Below, piece after piece: positions 1 to 8,920 of a stretch of DNA of 64,000 nt. The position numbers were made by a program, and so were the translations under genes. Numbering within the stretch: position 1 is the first letter of the stretch; each line of letters opens with the position of its first letter. Source of the stretch: an uncultured Lachnospiraceae bacterium (GTDB lineage: Bacteria > Bacillota > Clostridia > Lachnospirales > Lachnospiraceae); assembly GCA_947174505.1 (NCBI GenBank), contig CAMWJF010000006.1, positions 47,302-111,301 on the forward strand, in the 5' to 3' direction. The notes under the pieces are model-generated. The model was not told the origin of the DNA. It was given only the letters and a program-made list of their open reading frames with translations, and ran no database searches.

Positions 1-471
1 GATACGATTATGAACGCAATAAGACACATAAAAAATACAGGTGATTTGAATGATGAAACAATACTCGTGACGCACGATTCTGTTAGACCATTTGTAACGC
101 ACCGGATTATTGAGGAAAATATAGATGGCGCAATCCGATATGGAGCATGTGATACAGTGGTCGCTGCATCTGATACAATCGTTGAAAGCCGTGATGGTGT
201 TGTGATCAGTAATATCCCGGACCGGATGCAGATGTATCAGGGGCAGACACCTCAGTCATTTAAGGCAGAAAAGCTTATGCATATTTTCAATAGTCTGTTA
301 CCAGAGGAGAAGGAGATTCTGACAGATGCCGCGAAGATATTTGTAATAAAAGGAGAGCCGGTTCACCTGGTAAAGGGCGAAGTATTTAATACGAAGATAA
401 CCTATTCTTATGATCTTGAAGTGGCGGAAGCAATGATCCGGAGAGAAAACAATGTTGAACACTGTATATAG
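1..471 (+). CDS. IspD/TarI-family cytidylyltransferase, C-terminal part (5'-truncated by window edge)
   Basis: Frame open from base 1; 'THDSVRPFVTHRIIEENI' and 'NIPDRMQMYQGQTPQSFK' typical of IspD/TarI nucleotidyltransferases; overlaps a TarJ-like gene. Confidence 0.85.
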   Translation, partial: DTIMNAIRHIKNTGDLNDETILVTHDSVRPFVTHRIIEENIDGAIRYGACDTVVAASDTIVESRDGVVISNIPDRMQMYQGQTPQSFKAEKLMHIFNSLLPEEKEILTDAAKIFVIKGEPVHLVKGEVFNTKITYSYDLEVAEAMIRRENNVEHCI

Positions 472-1477
472 ACTCATATCCCCCAAAAGAATAGAGGCAA
501 ACTTTACAGATATTACGTTGACGGCGGACAATGTGCTTGTCCGTCCAACATATCTGTCTATCTGTCATGCTGACCAGCGGTATTATCAGGGCAGGAGAGA
601 GGGGGATATTCTTAGGGAAAAGCTTCCGATGGCGCTGATACATGAAGCGGTGGGGAGAGTTATGTATGACCCGGTTGGGAAATTAAAAGCAGGAGAAGGC
701 GTCATACTGATACCAAACCAACCATTTGAGAAAGATGCGGTTATAGAAGAAAATTATCTGGAAAGCAGTAAATTCAGAGCCAGCTCCTGTGACGGGTTTA
801 TGCAGGAATATGTAATAACAAATAGGGACAGACTGCTCAGGGTTCCAAAAGATTTAACAGCTGAGATGGGAGCGTTTACAGAAATGGTATCTGTCTGTAC
901 TCATACTGTGATGAGGTTTGAAAGGTTTTCCCATGACAGGAGAAAGAAAATTGGAATATGGGGAGATGGAAACCTAAGTTATATACTCTCTGCAATACTC
1001 AGCGAGTTGTACAAGGATTGTCAGTTATATGTTATGGGGGTACATGAGGAAAAGCTTGCCACATTTACTTTTGCGGATCAGACTTTTCATGTGGATCATA
1101 TTCCAGATGACTTGAGAATAGACCATGCGTTTGAATGTGTCGGAGGTAGTGCGTCGCAAAGCGTTATAGAGCAGATTATAGCTCGTATTCATCCGGAAGG
1201 ATCGGTAGCGCTTATGGGTGTGTCGGAAAACGCAATTCCTGTTAATACGCGCATGGTTCTGGAAAAAGGGCTGCATGTATTTGGCAGCAGTCGCAGCGGA
1301 AAAAAGGATTTTGAAAAAGTAATTGAATTATATAAAACATATCCGCGACTGAAGAACTATTTTTTAAATTTAATTGGATGTGTGATGGACGTGAAGAATA
1401 TACAGGATATGTCGAACGCATTTGAATATGATTTGAATAGTTCTTTTGGAAAGACAATTATGCGGTGGGATGTATAA
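452..1477 (+). CDS. TarJ-like zinc-type alcohol dehydrogenase (ribulose-5-phosphate reductase-like)
   Basis: ORF 341 aa; 'LSICHADQRYYQG', 'ALIHEAVGRV' MDR-type dehydrogenase; overlaps upstream TarI-like ORF. Confidence 0.8.
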   Translation: MLNTVYRLISPKRIEANFTDITLTADNVLVRPTYLSICHADQRYYQGRREGDILREKLPMALIHEAVGRVMYDPVGKLKAGEGVILIPNQPFEKDAVIEENYLESSKFRASSCDGFMQEYVITNRDRLLRVPKDLTAEMGAFTEMVSVCTHTVMRFERFSHDRRKKIGIWGDGNLSYILSAILSELYKDCQLYVMGVHEEKLATFTFADQTFHVDHIPDDLRIDHAFECVGGSASQSVIEQIIARIHPEGSVALMGVSENAIPVNTRMVLEKGLHVFGSSRSGKKDFEKVIELYKTYPRLKNYFLNLIGCVMDVKNIQDMSNAFEYDLNSSFGKTIMRWDV

Positions 1478-1504
1478 GCGGATATGAATAGGGGGCAGGA
1501 ATAA

Positions 1505-2542
1505 ATGATTCTCTTTTTTGCGGCAGCGCTGCTACTTGTTATAGCAGGATTAAAAAGAACTAATGGGAATAAAACCGATTATATGTCCATAGATATGACA
1601 AACAGTATCAAGGGATTCTTTTTGTGTATGGTCTTTTTTTCACATATCTGGACATATGCAGATTTTTTGCATCCTTATTTGGATGCGCCCTATCAGCTGG
1701 TCAGGAGAATGACGGGACAGTGCATTGTGGCAATGTTTCTTTTTTATTCAGGCTATGGAATTATGGAGTCTATTGAAAAGAAAGGACTGAGCTATGTAAA
1801 GAGTATTCCTGTACATAGATTTTTAAAAGTATTATTGCTGTTTGACAGTGCACTTGCCTTTTTCTTTGGATACCGCTATTTAACAGGATCACAGTTTGGG
1901 CTTAAAAAGATTATCCTGACGCTAATTGGCTGGGATTCAATAGGAAACAGCAACTGGTATATTTTTTGTGTATTGTGGCTGTATATATTTACTTATATTG
2001 CCTTTATGGCATTTGTATCAGATTATAAAAAAGCAGTGATTGGTATTTTTGTTTTATCACTGTTTTATATGGCGATTGTCTGTAAATTAGGAAAAGAGTA
2101 CTGGTGGTATGATACAATTTTATGTTATACCTACGGAATGCTTTTTTCCTTGTACCGCGATAAGATTGAACATTTTATTAATGAAAATTTTCGATCCTGG
2201 TTATTTTTTGTCATGTTGTTTGCAATTGGATTTGTCACGCTTTACTTTTATAAAAATATGAGTTGGATTGTATATCAGATGTGGGTATTTTGTTTTGTTG
2301 CGTTTATTGTATCGTTTACAATGCGGTTTGCGGTAGATAATCGTTTTTTGCAGTGGGGAGGGATGAATTTATTCGAGCTGTATATATTGCAAAGACTACC
2401 AATGATGATATTGAAACCGTATCTATTGCCGGGGAAAAATTATGTTTATGTAATTGCCTGTATCATATTTACGGTTTTAATTTCTGTTCTATTTCAAAAG
2501 ACAATTAGTAAGATTATTCAAAAGTTTGTCGAGTTTAAGTAG
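1505..2542 (+). CDS. Acyltransferase-3-like polytopic membrane protein
   Basis: 345 aa, many hydrophobic segments, 'NSIKGFFLCMVFFSHIW...FLFYSGYGIMES'. Confidence 0.65.
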   Translation: MILFFAAALLLVIAGLKRTNGNKTDYMSIDMTNSIKGFFLCMVFFSHIWTYADFLHPYLDAPYQLVRRMTGQCIVAMFLFYSGYGIMESIEKKGLSYVKSIPVHRFLKVLLLFDSALAFFFGYRYLTGSQFGLKKIILTLIGWDSIGNSNWYIFCVLWLYIFTYIAFMAFVSDYKKAVIGIFVLSLFYMAIVCKLGKEYWWYDTILCYTYGMLFSLYRDKIEHFINENFRSWLFFVMLFAIGFVTLYFYKNMSWIVYQMWVFCFVAFIVSFTMRFAVDNRFLQWGGMNLFELYILQRLPMMILKPYLLPGKNYVYVIACIIFTVLISVLFQKTISKIIQKFVEFK

Positions 2543-2576
2543 AAGTTATATCACCTATTCTGGGAGGATTTGAAGC

Positions 2577-4082
2577 ATGTCCAGATTAATTCATGTGGGT
2601 AATTGTATATCTGTACTATTTTTCTATTTAGTTTGCATAGTTGCGTTGAAAAGTATGATTTCTGAATCTTATTTAGCGGCAATTGTTTTGCTTCCTGCTC
2701 TAGTTGGTTTTGGGAAATTATATAGAAAATATAAAAAAACAGACATGGACTTACGATTGGACGAAGAAATAAAAAAATATCGGGTACTAATATGGTGCTG
2801 TTTACAAACACTTTCCATAATCGTAATGGTGATTATGACGGTTAATCTCCGCGTAAAATTTTCGTGGGATTGGGGAAAGCTCATTTCAACTGCAGTATCT
2901 AAGGTAGTTACTGGTGAATGGAGTGCTATGGAATATTATAGCCGTTATCCGAATAATCAGGCGTGGCTATTATGTTTGACAGCATATTTCAAGTTTATTC
3001 GCCTGATGATTCCAGTGGCAACTGAAAAAACTTTCTATGTAGCAGCTATTCTAGTAAGTATAGCTTTTACGCAAATAACACTTTGGTTGGTGTATCAGAC
3101 GGCTAGAATACTCTTTAGTGAGAAAAGAGCACTTTTAGTCGGTATGATAGGTTTGATATGTCTTCCCTTTTATTTATATGCTCAATTTGCATATACAGAT
3201 ACTATCAGTATGATGATGGTCATTTTTGCAGCTTATATCTACTTAAAATTGAAAAGTTCAAAAGGGAATGGGAACTGTATTGGGCTTGGTTTCTTACTTG
3301 TAGTCACATCAGTCCTTATTTTTAATATAAAGATACTTGGCTTTATTGCTATAATTGCTATGGTTCTTGATAGTATTTTGAACTGTGATAATTATAGGAA
3401 GCTTATTTTCATATTAATAAGTTGCTTTGTACTTTGGGGAGCAGGAACTAAAATATCTGTTATGGTAATAGAAAACAAGTTACCGATGACAGATGAAATG
3501 GCTGATCGATATGAGTTTTCATGGACTCATTGGGTAATGATGGGAATGAACAAAAAAGGGGGATATTCGGAGGATGATGTTGCTTTTTCAAAAAGCGTTG
3601 TAAGTTTTGAAGAAAGGCAGGAGGCGGAAATATCAGAGCTAAAACGGCGTATCACGGGTTACGGAGTAAAAGGAACATTAAATCATCTTTTCAATACCAA
3701 GCTTTCAAGGACATGGGGGAAAAGTTGCTTAGCTGGAGATGACTATATTCATAGGAAACCATATTCTGAAAACAGTTTATGGCAAAGGCTGTTTGGGGTA
3801 GGAGAAGATTTGCATTGGATTGTTTTGACTTATTCATGGATTTTCCATATTCTGATGATTTTGGGGATGTTTCTTGAGGGAATTTATTCTTTAAAAGAGG
3901 ATGCAGGAAGTCGGAAGTTTATGATGTTGCGTTATACGGTATTAGGAGTAGGTATTTTTCTTACATTATGGGAGTGTAATAGCCGTTATCTTTTGCCATT
4001 TTTGCCAGTAATGATATTGTTATCAAGCAGAGGGTGGGAACTGGTTATTTATAAGTGTAGCGTCTGGAGGTTGTATGAATGA
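2577..4082 (+). CDS. Polytopic membrane protein, GT39/mannosyltransferase-like
   Basis: 501 aa, multiple TM segments, 'YSRYPNNQAWLL' typical of membrane glycosyltransferases; stop overlaps next start (ATGA). Confidence 0.55.
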   Translation: MSRLIHVGNCISVLFFYLVCIVALKSMISESYLAAIVLLPALVGFGKLYRKYKKTDMDLRLDEEIKKYRVLIWCCLQTLSIIVMVIMTVNLRVKFSWDWGKLISTAVSKVVTGEWSAMEYYSRYPNNQAWLLCLTAYFKFIRLMIPVATEKTFYVAAILVSIAFTQITLWLVYQTARILFSEKRALLVGMIGLICLPFYLYAQFAYTDTISMMMVIFAAYIYLKLKSSKGNGNCIGLGFLLVVTSVLIFNIKILGFIAIIAMVLDSILNCDNYRKLIFILISCFVLWGAGTKISVMVIENKLPMTDEMADRYEFSWTHWVMMGMNKKGGYSEDDVAFSKSVVSFEERQEAEISELKRRITGYGVKGTLNHLFNTKLSRTWGKSCLAGDDYIHRKPYSENSLWQRLFGVGEDLHWIVLTYSWIFHILMILGMFLEGIYSLKEDAGSRKFMMLRYTVLGVGIFLTLWECNSRYLLPFLPVMILLSSRGWELVIYKCSVWRLYE

Positions 4083-5110
4083 AAAAAATTTTAGGGGGGG
4101 GGGCATATGCTCAATCTCAATCCAAACGGATTTTTCTGTATGAAAACGTGCGTTTTGCGCTAATTGTATTAGTTGTTATTGGACATGCTATTGATTTGAA
4201 CACAGCACAGTCAAAAGTGTATCGGGGTATTTTTCTATGGATTTATTCTTTTCATATGCCAGTATTCTTGTTTTTGTCGGGAATGTTTCACAAAAACGAA
4301 AAAATAATTGCAAAAATGCTGGGATATATATGCATAGGGTTTTGCTTGAAAATATTTTATTTTATAGAAAACATGCTATTATTTGAAAACGCTTCCTTTT
4401 CACTTCTTTCAGATGGAGGAATACCCTGGTATATGTTTGTACTCGCAATGTATATTGTGGTTTCGTATGGCTTAAGAAACATAGATAAAAGGTTTCTTTT
4501 CATATTTTCTGTTATGCTAGCCTGTTTTGTCGGATATGATGCAGCTATAGGCGACTTCCTGTATCTTTCGCGTGCGGTTGTATTTTATCCGTTTTTCCTA
4601 TTGGGAGAGATGACGAATGCAGAGGCGCTGGCTAAAGCTGCAGAAAATAAGAGAATAAAGGGAATGGCTTTTGTGGTGTTGATAGTTTGGGGAATAGCTT
4701 GTATTGCCCATGTAGATCAGCTGTATTTTTTGCGGGCTCTTTTCACGGGGCGTAGTTCTTTTAACGTAAATGAAATATTTAGCAGGTGGGGATGTATATT
4801 CCGCATAATATGTTATATGATCAGCGTGATCATTGGATTTTCTGTAATTTGCATTATGCCAAACCGATCTGTTCCTGTAATCACTTTGGTTGGGAGCCGC
4901 ACGTTGCAGGTTTATTTCTGGCATTACTTTGTGATTGCTATTTTAGACAAAGTGGGAATAGATGATTTCTTTATGACGTTTTTGGCAGGAAGGCTGATAT
5001 GGATTTTGTGCGCCGTCTTTCTTGTGGCCGTTTTGAGCTTAAGGCCGTTTGCGTTTCCGATGGGATATATAATGAAATCGTGTAGAAGTGTATCACATAC
5101 CAGACATTAG
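4079..5110 (+). CDS. Acyltransferase-3 family membrane protein with G10 tract in codons 6-9
   Basis: 'RFALIVLVVIGHAIDLN...SFHMPVFLFLSGMF'; RBS GGAGG at 4066-4070; ORF open only at the present G-tract length. Confidence 0.8.
   Translation: MKKILGGGAYAQSQSKRIFLYENVRFALIVLVVIGHAIDLNTAQSKVYRGIFLWIYSFHMPVFLFLSGMFHKNEKIIAKMLGYICIGFCLKIFYFIENMLLFENASFSLLSDGGIPWYMFVLAMYIVVSYGLRNIDKRFLFIFSVMLACFVGYDAAIGDFLYLSRAVVFYPFFLLGEMTNAEALAKAAENKRIKGMAFVVLIVWGIACIAHVDQLYFLRALFTGRSSFNVNEIFSRWGCIFRIICYMISVIIGFSVICIMPNRSVPVITLVGSRTLQVYFWHYFVIAILDKVGIDDFFMTFLAGRLIWILCAVFLVAVLSLRPFAFPMGYIMKSCRSVSHTRH
4094..4103 (+). repeat. Homopolymeric G10 tract inside the acyltransferase 5' coding region
   Basis: ATG AAA AAA ATT TTA GGG GGG GGG GCA; counted directly. 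Confidence 0.97.
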
Positions 5111-5350
5111 AGAAAATATTATAGGGGGTATGATGGAACTAGTATGATTTACTTTAATTGCCTGTATGTTTCGCACCCTTTAACCATTTCGCAACAGAAT
5201 ACGCAGAGGATTTAAAAAATGTTGCTTAACATACGGTTTTCGCATATAATATGCTTGCAAACAAGAATCAAAGTATGGCGGCGGTATGATCATCTTGACG
5301 GTGATGATAAGTAGCATTTAAAGTTTTACATTTATTTGGAGGCCAAGAGT

Positions 5351-5587
5351 ATGCTGGATTATGACATTGTTTATGTAAAAAGTAAGCAGGAGTTTGACGA
5401 CAGAGTAAGCGACTATTTTGTTAATATGACAAATAACGCAAGAACGCTTCATAAAACATACGCCTGTCATTCTGCAAATATGGCATATAGGTTTATTGCT
5501 TTTGATACGCTTGAAGATGTAGCAGAGTATGAAAAATTGCATCGGAATTCGACACCGTTTAAGCGGTGTGGCAATTGCTTTAAATAA
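5351..5587 (+). CDS. Small hypothetical protein with C-terminal CGNC motif
   Basis: ATG after TTGGAGG; 'MLDYDIVYVKSKQEFDDRV...FKRCGNCFK'. Confidence 0.6.
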   Translation: MLDYDIVYVKSKQEFDDRVSDYFVNMTNNARTLHKTYACHSANMAYRFIAFDTLEDVAEYEKLHRNSTPFKRCGNCFK

Positions 5588-5597
5588 GAGGATTCAC

Positions 5598-5690
5598 GGT
5601 TCATCGGTGATCCTGGCTGGTGTGTATGAAATTAAAAATTTGAAATCAAATATCTATTCATTCATAATGGAGTCATTGGTATGTCACCAT
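5598..5690 (+). pseudogene. Fragment of an AAA-ATPase-like gene (related to the 7177-8760 gene)
   Basis: Translated 'SSVILAGVYEIKNLKSNIYS' matches 'QSVILAGVYDIKNLKSKIRP' of the downstream ORF, with nucleotide similarity. Confidence 0.7.
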
Positions 5691-5813
5691 ATTCCCATAA
5701 ATGCGGAAATTTAATATAAAAGCTTTGATATTAATGAGTTTTCTTTTTAGATGTAGTATAATAGAGTGCGGGAAAACAGGAAAAATAGCAGAGAAACGGA
5801 ATCGAGGTACATT

Positions 5814-6158
5814 ATGAGCAGTAGCTGCCAAATCCCAACACCGACTGAATATGTTAGAAAAATGTTGGATTATGCAGGGTACATAAGGGGGCTGTGTGGG
5901 AAACGTATACTGGAAAATTTTTGTGGGGAAGGCAATATTTTATGCGAAATAGTAAGAAGATATATTGAAGATGCTATTAACTCCGAGTATTCTATTACAG
6001 CAATTGTGCAGGGGCTTGAAAATGACATTGTTGGTATAGAAATTGATGAGAATAAGGTGACTGTTTGTATAGATAATCTGAATCGCATTTTAGAGGAATA
6101 TGGTATAGGGGAAGTAAAATGGAATGTAAGTTACAGTGATTATTTACAATCTCGTTGA
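5814..6158 (+). CDS. Truncated SAM-dependent (N6-adenine type) DNA methyltransferase-like N-terminal region
   Basis: 'TPTEYVRKMLDYAG...GKRILENFCGEGNILCEIVRRYIEDA...IVGIEIDENKV'; SAM-binding motif I-like, but ends before an NPPY motif. Confidence 0.55.
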   Translation: MSSSCQIPTPTEYVRKMLDYAGYIRGLCGKRILENFCGEGNILCEIVRRYIEDAINSEYSITAIVQGLENDIVGIEIDENKVTVCIDNLNRILEEYGIGEVKWNVSYSDYLQSR

Positions 6159-6181
6159 AGAAGTGATTGGAGGATTATTGC

Positions 6182-6790
6182 ATGTATAGAGTTGGATATA
6201 TAGATGATGAAAATGATTTGATATCCGATTATATTAAGCGGTTACAAAGACGAGACATTGAATTAATAGTGGCGCCTGTTGGTGATATGGCTGCGATAAA
6301 AAAATGGATAGTAGAGACCAATATTGAATGCATGCTAATAGATTATCAACTAAAAGCATCGTATGACTACGTGGGAACGGAATTGTTTTCGTATCTTTAT
6401 GATGAATTGCCAGGCCTTCCGTGCATAATCTTAACCAGCTTTACAGATTCATCGGTAAATGAGAATACGGTGGTTAAGAATTGCATCATGGATAGAGGTG
6501 TGCTGGATAAGAGTGGAATGGAATTTGATGAATTTTGTGATATGTTGAAACAGTCCACAGAGGTATTTAAGACGAATAAAAATAAGTATATTTCTAAATA
6601 TAATGAATTATATAAGAAGAAAAGTGAAGGCAGTATCATGCCAGAGGAAGAAGAGGAATTATTATCGGTTTTCAAAATCTTGAGGGCATATGGAGAGGTC
6701 GATGATATTTCGTCCCAATTTTTGAAGACAAAAGTTGATGATGCTCTTGACGCAGTGTTGAGGAAACTGGATGAATTATTGAACAAGTGA
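6182..6790 (+). CDS. Stand-alone receiver-domain protein without recognisable DNA-binding output
   Basis: 'YIDDENDLI' acidic pair, 'CMLIDYQL' acceptor Asp, 'ILTSF', 'LDKSG' Lys; helical C-terminus. Confidence 0.65.
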   Translation: MYRVGYIDDENDLISDYIKRLQRRDIELIVAPVGDMAAIKKWIVETNIECMLIDYQLKASYDYVGTELFSYLYDELPGLPCIILTSFTDSSVNENTVVKNCIMDRGVLDKSGMEFDEFCDMLKQSTEVFKTNKNKYISKYNELYKKKSEGSIMPEEEEELLSVFKILRAYGEVDDISSQFLKTKVDDALDAVLRKLDELLNK

Positions 6791-7176
6791 TAAAGGGTTA
6801 ACAAACTTGTGAATATATGGACAAAAAGATTGTAAGAAGATCATTGGTTGAACATAGAAGTCCATATAGAGAATATAAAGATATATTAAGAGAGGATTTT
6901 ACAGAAATAATGGCAAAGGCTTTGTCGATCCGGTATGGACGCTTGACGGGGAATATGGTGGAGAAGAGTGGGATGTGGAAATTTTAAATATGGAGAAGAG
7001 GCTGGCAATTGTGTGTGAGAGATAAAAGCAATATACAGGGGGAATGAAAGTAGTCGTGCTTGCGCGCTTGTTGTCTTACCAGCACCTTTACATACATCAG
7101 ACCGAATGATAGAATAAGTGGAGTGAAGATATTATTTCCAGCAGGCAAATGTCGGTTATCATATGGAGGAATTGCA

Positions 7177-8760
7177 ATGCGGTATTTCAATACAGAAGGG
7201 TGCTGTAAACCAAACAAACATTATATGGTATGCCTTGACGACAGATTAAGAACGATCAGGGAGGAGTTTGTAGAAAAAGGGAAGTATTTTGTTATCAACA
7301 GGGGAAGACAGTACGGCAAGACAACGACGCTTATGGCATTGGCGGAGTATTTAAGCGCCGATTATGTTGTTATCCATATGGATTTTCAGATGATGAGTAC
7401 GGCCAGTTTTGAAAATGAGCAGACCTTTGCGGTAAAGTTTATCAGACAGATAGAGCGCTATATTTCCCGGAAGAAAGAGCGAATGGAGGGGATTGATGCA
7501 GAAACCTTCCAGGCGTTGCTCACGTTGAAAAACGAAGAAAAGCTCTCGCTGGATCTGCTGTTTGAGGGATTGAGCGAAATGTGCGAAACAGCGGGAAAGC
7601 CCGTTGTTCTTATGATTGATGAGGTAGACAGTGCGTCGAATAATCAGGTGTTTATTGATTTTCTTGCGCAGCTGCGGGGATATTATCTGAACAGGGATGA
7701 GTTTGCGACGTTTCAGTCGGTGATCCTGGCTGGCGTATATGATATCAAAAATTTGAAATCAAAGATACGGCCGGATGAGGAGCATCAGTATAACAGTCCG
7801 TGGAACATCGCAGCAAACTTTCATGTAGCCATGAACTTTTCGGCGGAGCAGATTGCAGGTATGCTGTCTGAGTATGAGGCAGACCATCATACGGGAATGA
7901 GCGTAGAGGCGGTTGCAGGGGAGATATATCAATATACTTCCGGCTATCCGTATCTGGTGTCCGCGATCTGTAAAATTATGGATGAAAGGACGGAAGGCGT
8001 AGATGATTCGACGGCATGGACAAGGGAGGGAATCCTGCAGGCGGTAAATTACATTTTAAAAGCGGATTTACCATTGTTTGGAAGTATGATAAAGCATGTC
8101 AATGAATATCCGGCGATAAAGAAGATGCTGTATGATATCTTATTCTGGGGTGAGTCAATGTCCTATAACTCTGATAATCGTGCCATAGGACTTGCGGGAA
8201 TGTTTGGATATGTGGAGGATCAAGGCGGAAAAGTTCGGGTGTCAAATCGTATTTTTGAAACCCGTTTGTATGATTATTTCCTCTCAGAGGAAGAGCTGGC
8301 AAATGAAATAAGTGGTTTTTCAAAACAGGATAAAAATCAGTTTGTGAAAGGCAGAAAGCTGGATATGGATCGGATACTTGAAAGGTTTGTGGAACATTTT
8401 ACAGATATTTATGGAGACAATGATGAGAAGTTCATTGAGAATTATGGTCGTAAATTTTTCCTGCTGTATCTGAGACCGATTATTAACGGAACGGGCAATT
8501 ACTATATTGAAGCCCAGACAAGGGATGCAAAGAGAACGGATGTAATTGTGGATTATTTAGGAGAGCAGTTTGTTGTAGAGCTTAAAATATGGCATGGGAA
8601 TGAGTATAATGAGCGGGGTGAGCAGCAGCTTACAGATTACTTGGACTATTACCATAAAGACAAAGGGTATTTACTCAGTTTTAATTTTAACAAGAAGAAG
8701 GAAGTGGGTGTAAAGGAACTGAAGATTGGAGATAAAATAATAGTAGAAGCAGTGGTGTAA
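7177..8760 (+). CDS. AAA-ATPase-like protein with C-terminal PD-(D/E)XK nuclease-like domain
   Basis: Walker A-like 'GRQYGKTTT', 'LMIDEVDSAS', C-terminal 'RTDVIVDYLGEQFVVELKIW'; ATG after ATGGAGGAATTGCA. Confidence 0.8.
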   Translation: MRYFNTEGCCKPNKHYMVCLDDRLRTIREEFVEKGKYFVINRGRQYGKTTTLMALAEYLSADYVVIHMDFQMMSTASFENEQTFAVKFIRQIERYISRKKERMEGIDAETFQALLTLKNEEKLSLDLLFEGLSEMCETAGKPVVLMIDEVDSASNNQVFIDFLAQLRGYYLNRDEFATFQSVILAGVYDIKNLKSKIRPDEEHQYNSPWNIAANFHVAMNFSAEQIAGMLSEYEADHHTGMSVEAVAGEIYQYTSGYPYLVSAICKIMDERTEGVDDSTAWTREGILQAVNYILKADLPLFGSMIKHVNEYPAIKKMLYDILFWGESMSYNSDNRAIGLAGMFGYVEDQGGKVRVSNRIFETRLYDYFLSEEELANEISGFSKQDKNQFVKGRKLDMDRILERFVEHFTDIYGDNDEKFIENYGRKFFLLYLRPIINGTGNYYIEAQTRDAKRTDVIVDYLGEQFVVELKIWHGNEYNERGEQQLTDYLDYYHKDKGYLLSFNFNKKKEVGVKELKIGDKIIVEAVV

Positions 8761-8826
8761 TTGACCGAAAATGATAGGCTGAATGTGGAATATAAAAATA
8801 TATGTAGGGTGGTACTAAGTAGAGCA

Positions 8827-8858
8827 AAAATCCGCATTGTTAAAATGCGGATTTTTTT
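8827..8858 (+). terminator. Rho-independent terminator
   Basis: AAAATCCGCAT tgttaaa ATGCGGATTTTTTT. Confidence 0.85.
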
Positions 8859-8920
8859 GTATACTTATTATGGAATTGAGAAATGTATGTCGGTTTTCTG
8901 TAAAAGAGGAATCAATATTC

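Noticed and set aside
8837-8920. Upstream start for the HtrA-like ORF at 8837
   Set aside because: Begins inside a terminator hairpin; 8921 fits better.
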